Assembly: GCA_035513135.1 (NCBI GenBank) | Contig: DATKCQ010000067.1 | Coordinates: forward strand, 1 to 6,586 | DNA length: 6,586 nt | Direction: 5' to 3' | Source of the DNA: Thermohalobaculum sp035513135 | Lineage (GTDB): Bacteria > Pseudomonadota > Alphaproteobacteria > Rhodobacterales > Rhodobacteraceae | Shown: in pieces, positions 4,932 to 6,586 of the stretch | Layout of the letters: each line of letters starts with the position of its first letter | Numbering within the stretch: position 1 is the stretch's first letter | Position numbers and translations under genes: made by a program | Notes under the pieces: model-generated | What the model saw: only the letters and a program-made list of their open reading frames with translations | Databases searched by the model: none | Told to the model about the DNA's origin: nothing

Positions 4932-6005
4932 ATGAACGAGACGCATACCAGCGAGACGCATGCCACCGGCGTCCACACCACCGATGTCTGCATCATCGGG
5001 GCCGGTCCGGTGGGGCTGTTCGCGGTGTTCGAGCTGGGGCTGCTCGACATGCGCTGCCATGTCATCGACATTCTCGACCGGCCCGGCGGGCAGTGCGCCG
5101 AGCTTTACCCGGAGAAGCCGATCTACGACATCCCGGCCTGGCCGGTGATCTCGGGCCAGGAGCTGGTGGACCGGCTGATGCAGCAGATCAGCCCGTTCAA
5201 GGCGCAGTTTCACCTCAACCAGATGGCGGTGCGGCTGGAGCGGCGCGCGGCCTCGGATGACCTGCCCCACGGCGGCTGGCGGGTGGTCACGGACGCCGAC
5301 ACCAGGATCGACTGCAAGGTGGTGGTGATCGCCGCGGGCGGCGGCTCGTTCGTGCCGAAGAAGCCGGCGCTCGAGGGCATCGAGGCCTACGAGGGCGAGA
5401 GCGTGTTCTACTCGGTGCGCCAGATGGACCGCTTCAAGGGGCGCGACGTGCTGGTGGCGGGGGGCGGCGACTCGGCGCTCGACTGGGTGCTGAACCTCGC
5501 CCCGAAGGCGCGCTCGATGGCGCTGGTGCATCACCGCGACGGCTTCCGCGCCGCGCCCGACAGCGTCAACCGGATGCGCGCGCTGGTCGAGGCGGGCGGC
5601 ATGGACCTGCACATCGCCAAGATGAAGGCGCTGAAGGGCGCGGGGAGCAAGCTCGACGCGGTGGTGGTGCACTCGAGCGAGCACGGCGACTACGAGGTGC
5701 CGTGCGACGTGCTGCTGCCGTTCTACGGGCTGACCATGAAGCTGGGGCCGGTGGGCGAGTTCGGCTACGAGGTGCGCGACAATCTGATCGTGGTGGATAC
5801 GGAGAAGTTCGAGACCTCGATCCCGGGCATCTTCGCCATCGGCGACATCAACCACTACCCGGGAAAGCTGAAGCTGATCCTGTGCGGCTTCCACGAGGCG
5901 GCGCTGATGGCGCAGCAGGCGTTCCACATCTGCTTTCCCGACAAGAAGCTGCGCTTCCAGTACACCACCTCGTCCTCGAGCCTGCAGCGGAAGCTGGGCG
6001 TCTGA
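4932..6005 (+). CDS. Ferredoxin--NADP+ reductase, thioredoxin-reductase-like
   Basis: The 357-residue flavoprotein transfers electrons between NADPH and ferredoxin (EC 1.18.1.2 type), acts in the cytoplasm and probably serves the ferredoxin upstream. The FAD dinucleotide motif is GAGPVG (23-28), followed by DRPGGQCAELYPEKPIYDIP (49-68). The NAD(P) domain has VAGGGDSALDW (175-185). The second FAD motif is GIFAIGDINHYPGKLKLI (299-316), and the end QYTTSSSSLQRKLGV is the diagnostic C-terminal extension. The redox CxxC of true thioredoxin reductases is absent, as expected for this group. Where the family usually has HRRDEFRA, this protein has HHRDGFRA (200-207), losing one arginine near the NADP 2'-phosphate. 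About 15 N-terminal residues precede TDVCIIGAGP, including a short ETH repeat, and look longer than in relatives I recall. The ATG at 4932 has only a weak AGG nearby. The 48-bp gap after the hydrolase gene shows no strong promoter, so readthrough from the ferredoxin is likely. Confidence 0.94.
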   Translation: MNETHTSETHATGVHTTDVCIIGAGPVGLFAVFELGLLDMRCHVIDILDRPGGQCAELYPEKPIYDIPAWPVISGQELVDRLMQQISPFKAQFHLNQMAVRLERRAASDDLPHGGWRVVTDADTRIDCKVVVIAAGGGSFVPKKPALEGIEAYEGESVFYSVRQMDRFKGRDVLVAGGGDSALDWVLNLAPKARSMALVHHRDGFRAAPDSVNRMRALVEAGGMDLHIAKMKALKGAGSKLDAVVVHSSEHGDYEVPCDVLLPFYGLTMKLGPVGEFGYEVRDNLIVVDTEKFETSIPGIFAIGDINHYPGKLKLILCGFHEAALMAQQAFHICFPDKKLRFQYTTSSSSLQRKLGV

Positions 6006-6012
6006 GGGCGGC

Positions 6013-6032
6013 GGGCCGATGAGCCGGCTTTT
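6013..6032 (+). terminator. Possible terminator after the reductase gene
   Basis: GCCG (6015-6018) pairs with CGGC (6025-6028) around ATGAGC, extendable by two G-U pairs (6013-6014 with 6029-6030), and is followed by TTTT (6029-6032). It begins 7 nt after the reductase stop. The stem is short, so efficiency is doubtful. Confidence 0.4.
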
Positions 6033-6037
6033 GCGCG

Positions 6038-6056
6038 ATCCCCGCCTTCGCGGGAT
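6038..6056. repeat. REP-like intergenic palindrome, degenerate copy
   Basis: ATCCC (6038-6042) pairs with GGGAT (6052-6056), and GC (6044-6045) with GC (6050-6051), around CTTC, with C6043 bulged. The core ATCCCCGCCTTCGCGGGAT is one G short of the perfect palindrome that I recall as a frequent dispersed intergenic element in proteobacteria. Only one copy is in the window. It could also serve as a transcript-end hairpin for either flanking gene. Confidence 0.5.
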
Positions 6057-6069
6057 GAGCTGGGCGGGG

Positions 6070-6083
6070 CCGGCGCGCGCCGG
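6070..6083. repeat. Perfect 14-bp GC palindrome
   Basis: CCGGCGCGCGCCGG is fully self-complementary and ends two bases before the stop codon of the minus-strand TPR gene. It may be part of that gene's 3' end structure, but no T-run follows on the minus strand, and GC palindromes are common in such DNA. Confidence 0.4.
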
Positions 6084-6085
6084 TG

Positions 6086-6586
6086 TCAGGCGAGCTCCGC
6101 CAGCAGCTCGCCGGCCTGTCGCAGGTCGGGGGTCTCGCGGCCCTCGGTGAAGCGCTCGAGCACCGGGGCGAGGCAGGCGGCGGCCTCGGCGCGGCGGTCG
6201 CGCGATTGCAGCAGGCGGGCAAGCGAGGTGGCGGCGCGGAGCTCCCAGGAGAGCGCTTCCTGCGCCTCGGCGATGGCCAGCGCCTCGCGCAGCAGGCGCT
6301 CGGCGGTGGCGGTGTCGGAGGGTTGGGCGGCCAGGGTCAGCTCGCCGCGCAGGCGCACGCATTCGGGCTCCATGAAGCGGTCGCCGGTGTCGCGGCAATG
6401 CGCGATGGTCCGGGCGTTGAGCGCGAGCGCCTCGTCGGTGCGGCCGAGGCCCGCCAGCCCCAGCACGATCCAGCTTTGGAACATGGCGTTGCAGATGCGC
6501 CCGCCGCTGTCGTTCCAGTAGTCGTTGCCCTGGCGCGCCAGGGCGTGCCCGCGCGCGAAGGCGCCGCGGTGGACATGGGCGCCGCC
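6086..6586 (-). CDS. TPR-like C-terminal region, probable cyclase/AAA regulator (partial)
   Basis: Reading leftward from the right edge, 166 codons stay open to a TGA (6088-6086), so this is the C-terminus of a larger protein. The ATG at 6484 is internal: the frame continues upstream with GHALARQGNDYWNDSGGRIC, which fits the same helical repeats. The sequence is alpha-helical TPR-like, with A/L/E/R-rich helix pairs such as LGLAGLGRTDEALALNARTI, AERLLREALAIAEAQEALSW and ELRAATSLARLLQSRDRRAE. The ending LAPVLERFTEGRETPDLRQA is what I recall at the C-terminus of large proteins combining an adenylate/guanylate cyclase domain (or a winged-helix domain), an AAA ATPase domain and TPRs. The catalytic part lies outside the window, so cyclase activity is an inference from that C-terminal signature. 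It converges on the reductase gene and is probably unrelated to it. Confidence 0.8.
   Translation of the reverse strand, partial: GGAHVHRGAFARGHALARQGNDYWNDSGGRICNAMFQSWIVLGLAGLGRTDEALALNARTIAHCRDTGDRFMEPECVRLRGELTLAAQPSDTATAERLLREALAIAEAQEALSWELRAATSLARLLQSRDRRAEAAACLAPVLERFTEGRETPDLRQAGELLAELA

Noticed and set aside
4278..6398. 706-codon minus-strand open frame opposite the hydrolase and reductase
   Set aside because: It runs across two well-supported genes and an intergenic hairpin region, and its His/Arg-rich translation shows no domain; it is a codon-bias shadow.

Overview
The window looks like ordinary chromosome from a high-GC alphaproteobacterium. The evidence is the zinc-less S4 protein, an adrenodoxin-type ferredoxin close to Rhodobacter capsulatus FdVI, and a thioredoxin-reductase-like ferredoxin-NADP reductase close to the Rhodopseudomonas type, all with strong G/C third-position bias. 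These resemblances are recalled, not computed. I see no insertion sequence, phage gene, CRISPR array or tRNA.

Layout. (1) Bases 1-96, minus strand: N-terminus of a small membrane protein, probably of the PLDc_N type, cut by the window edge. (2) Bases 97-350: a divergent intergenic region with a plausible promoter in each direction, a repeated 8-mer overlapping both -10 regions, and a structured leader before rpsD. (3) rpsD (351-971) with a GC-rich terminator. (4) A class I SAM-dependent methyltransferase (1161-1826) whose first codons are a 12-bp tandem repeat. (5) Convergent to it, a SulP transporter with STAS domain (1891-3531, minus) that resembles the bicarbonate transporter BicA. (6) A 231-bp divergent control region. 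(7) A plus-strand cluster of a [2Fe-2S] ferredoxin (3763-4086), a PuuD-like class I glutamine amidotransferase/peptidase C26 (4083-4883, overlapping the ferredoxin stop) and a ferredoxin-NADP reductase (4932-6005). (8) Bases 6006-6085: hairpins, including a degenerate REP-like palindrome. (9) Minus strand, 6086 to the right edge: C-terminal TPR-like part of a larger protein, probably a cyclase/AAA-type TPR regulator.

Working together. The ferredoxin and its reductase form an apparent NADPH-to-ferredoxin electron chain. The amidotransferase-fold hydrolase between them is translationally coupled to the ferredoxin, and its role there is unclear. The transporter shares a control region with this cluster but faces the other way. 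S4 is housekeeping; its long folded leader could be an autoregulatory site.

I found no convincing new system. The points most worth a second look are the ferredoxin/GATase/FNR gene order, the shared motif and leader at rpsD, the HHR substitution in the reductase, and the repeat-encoded His-containing N-termini of two proteins.
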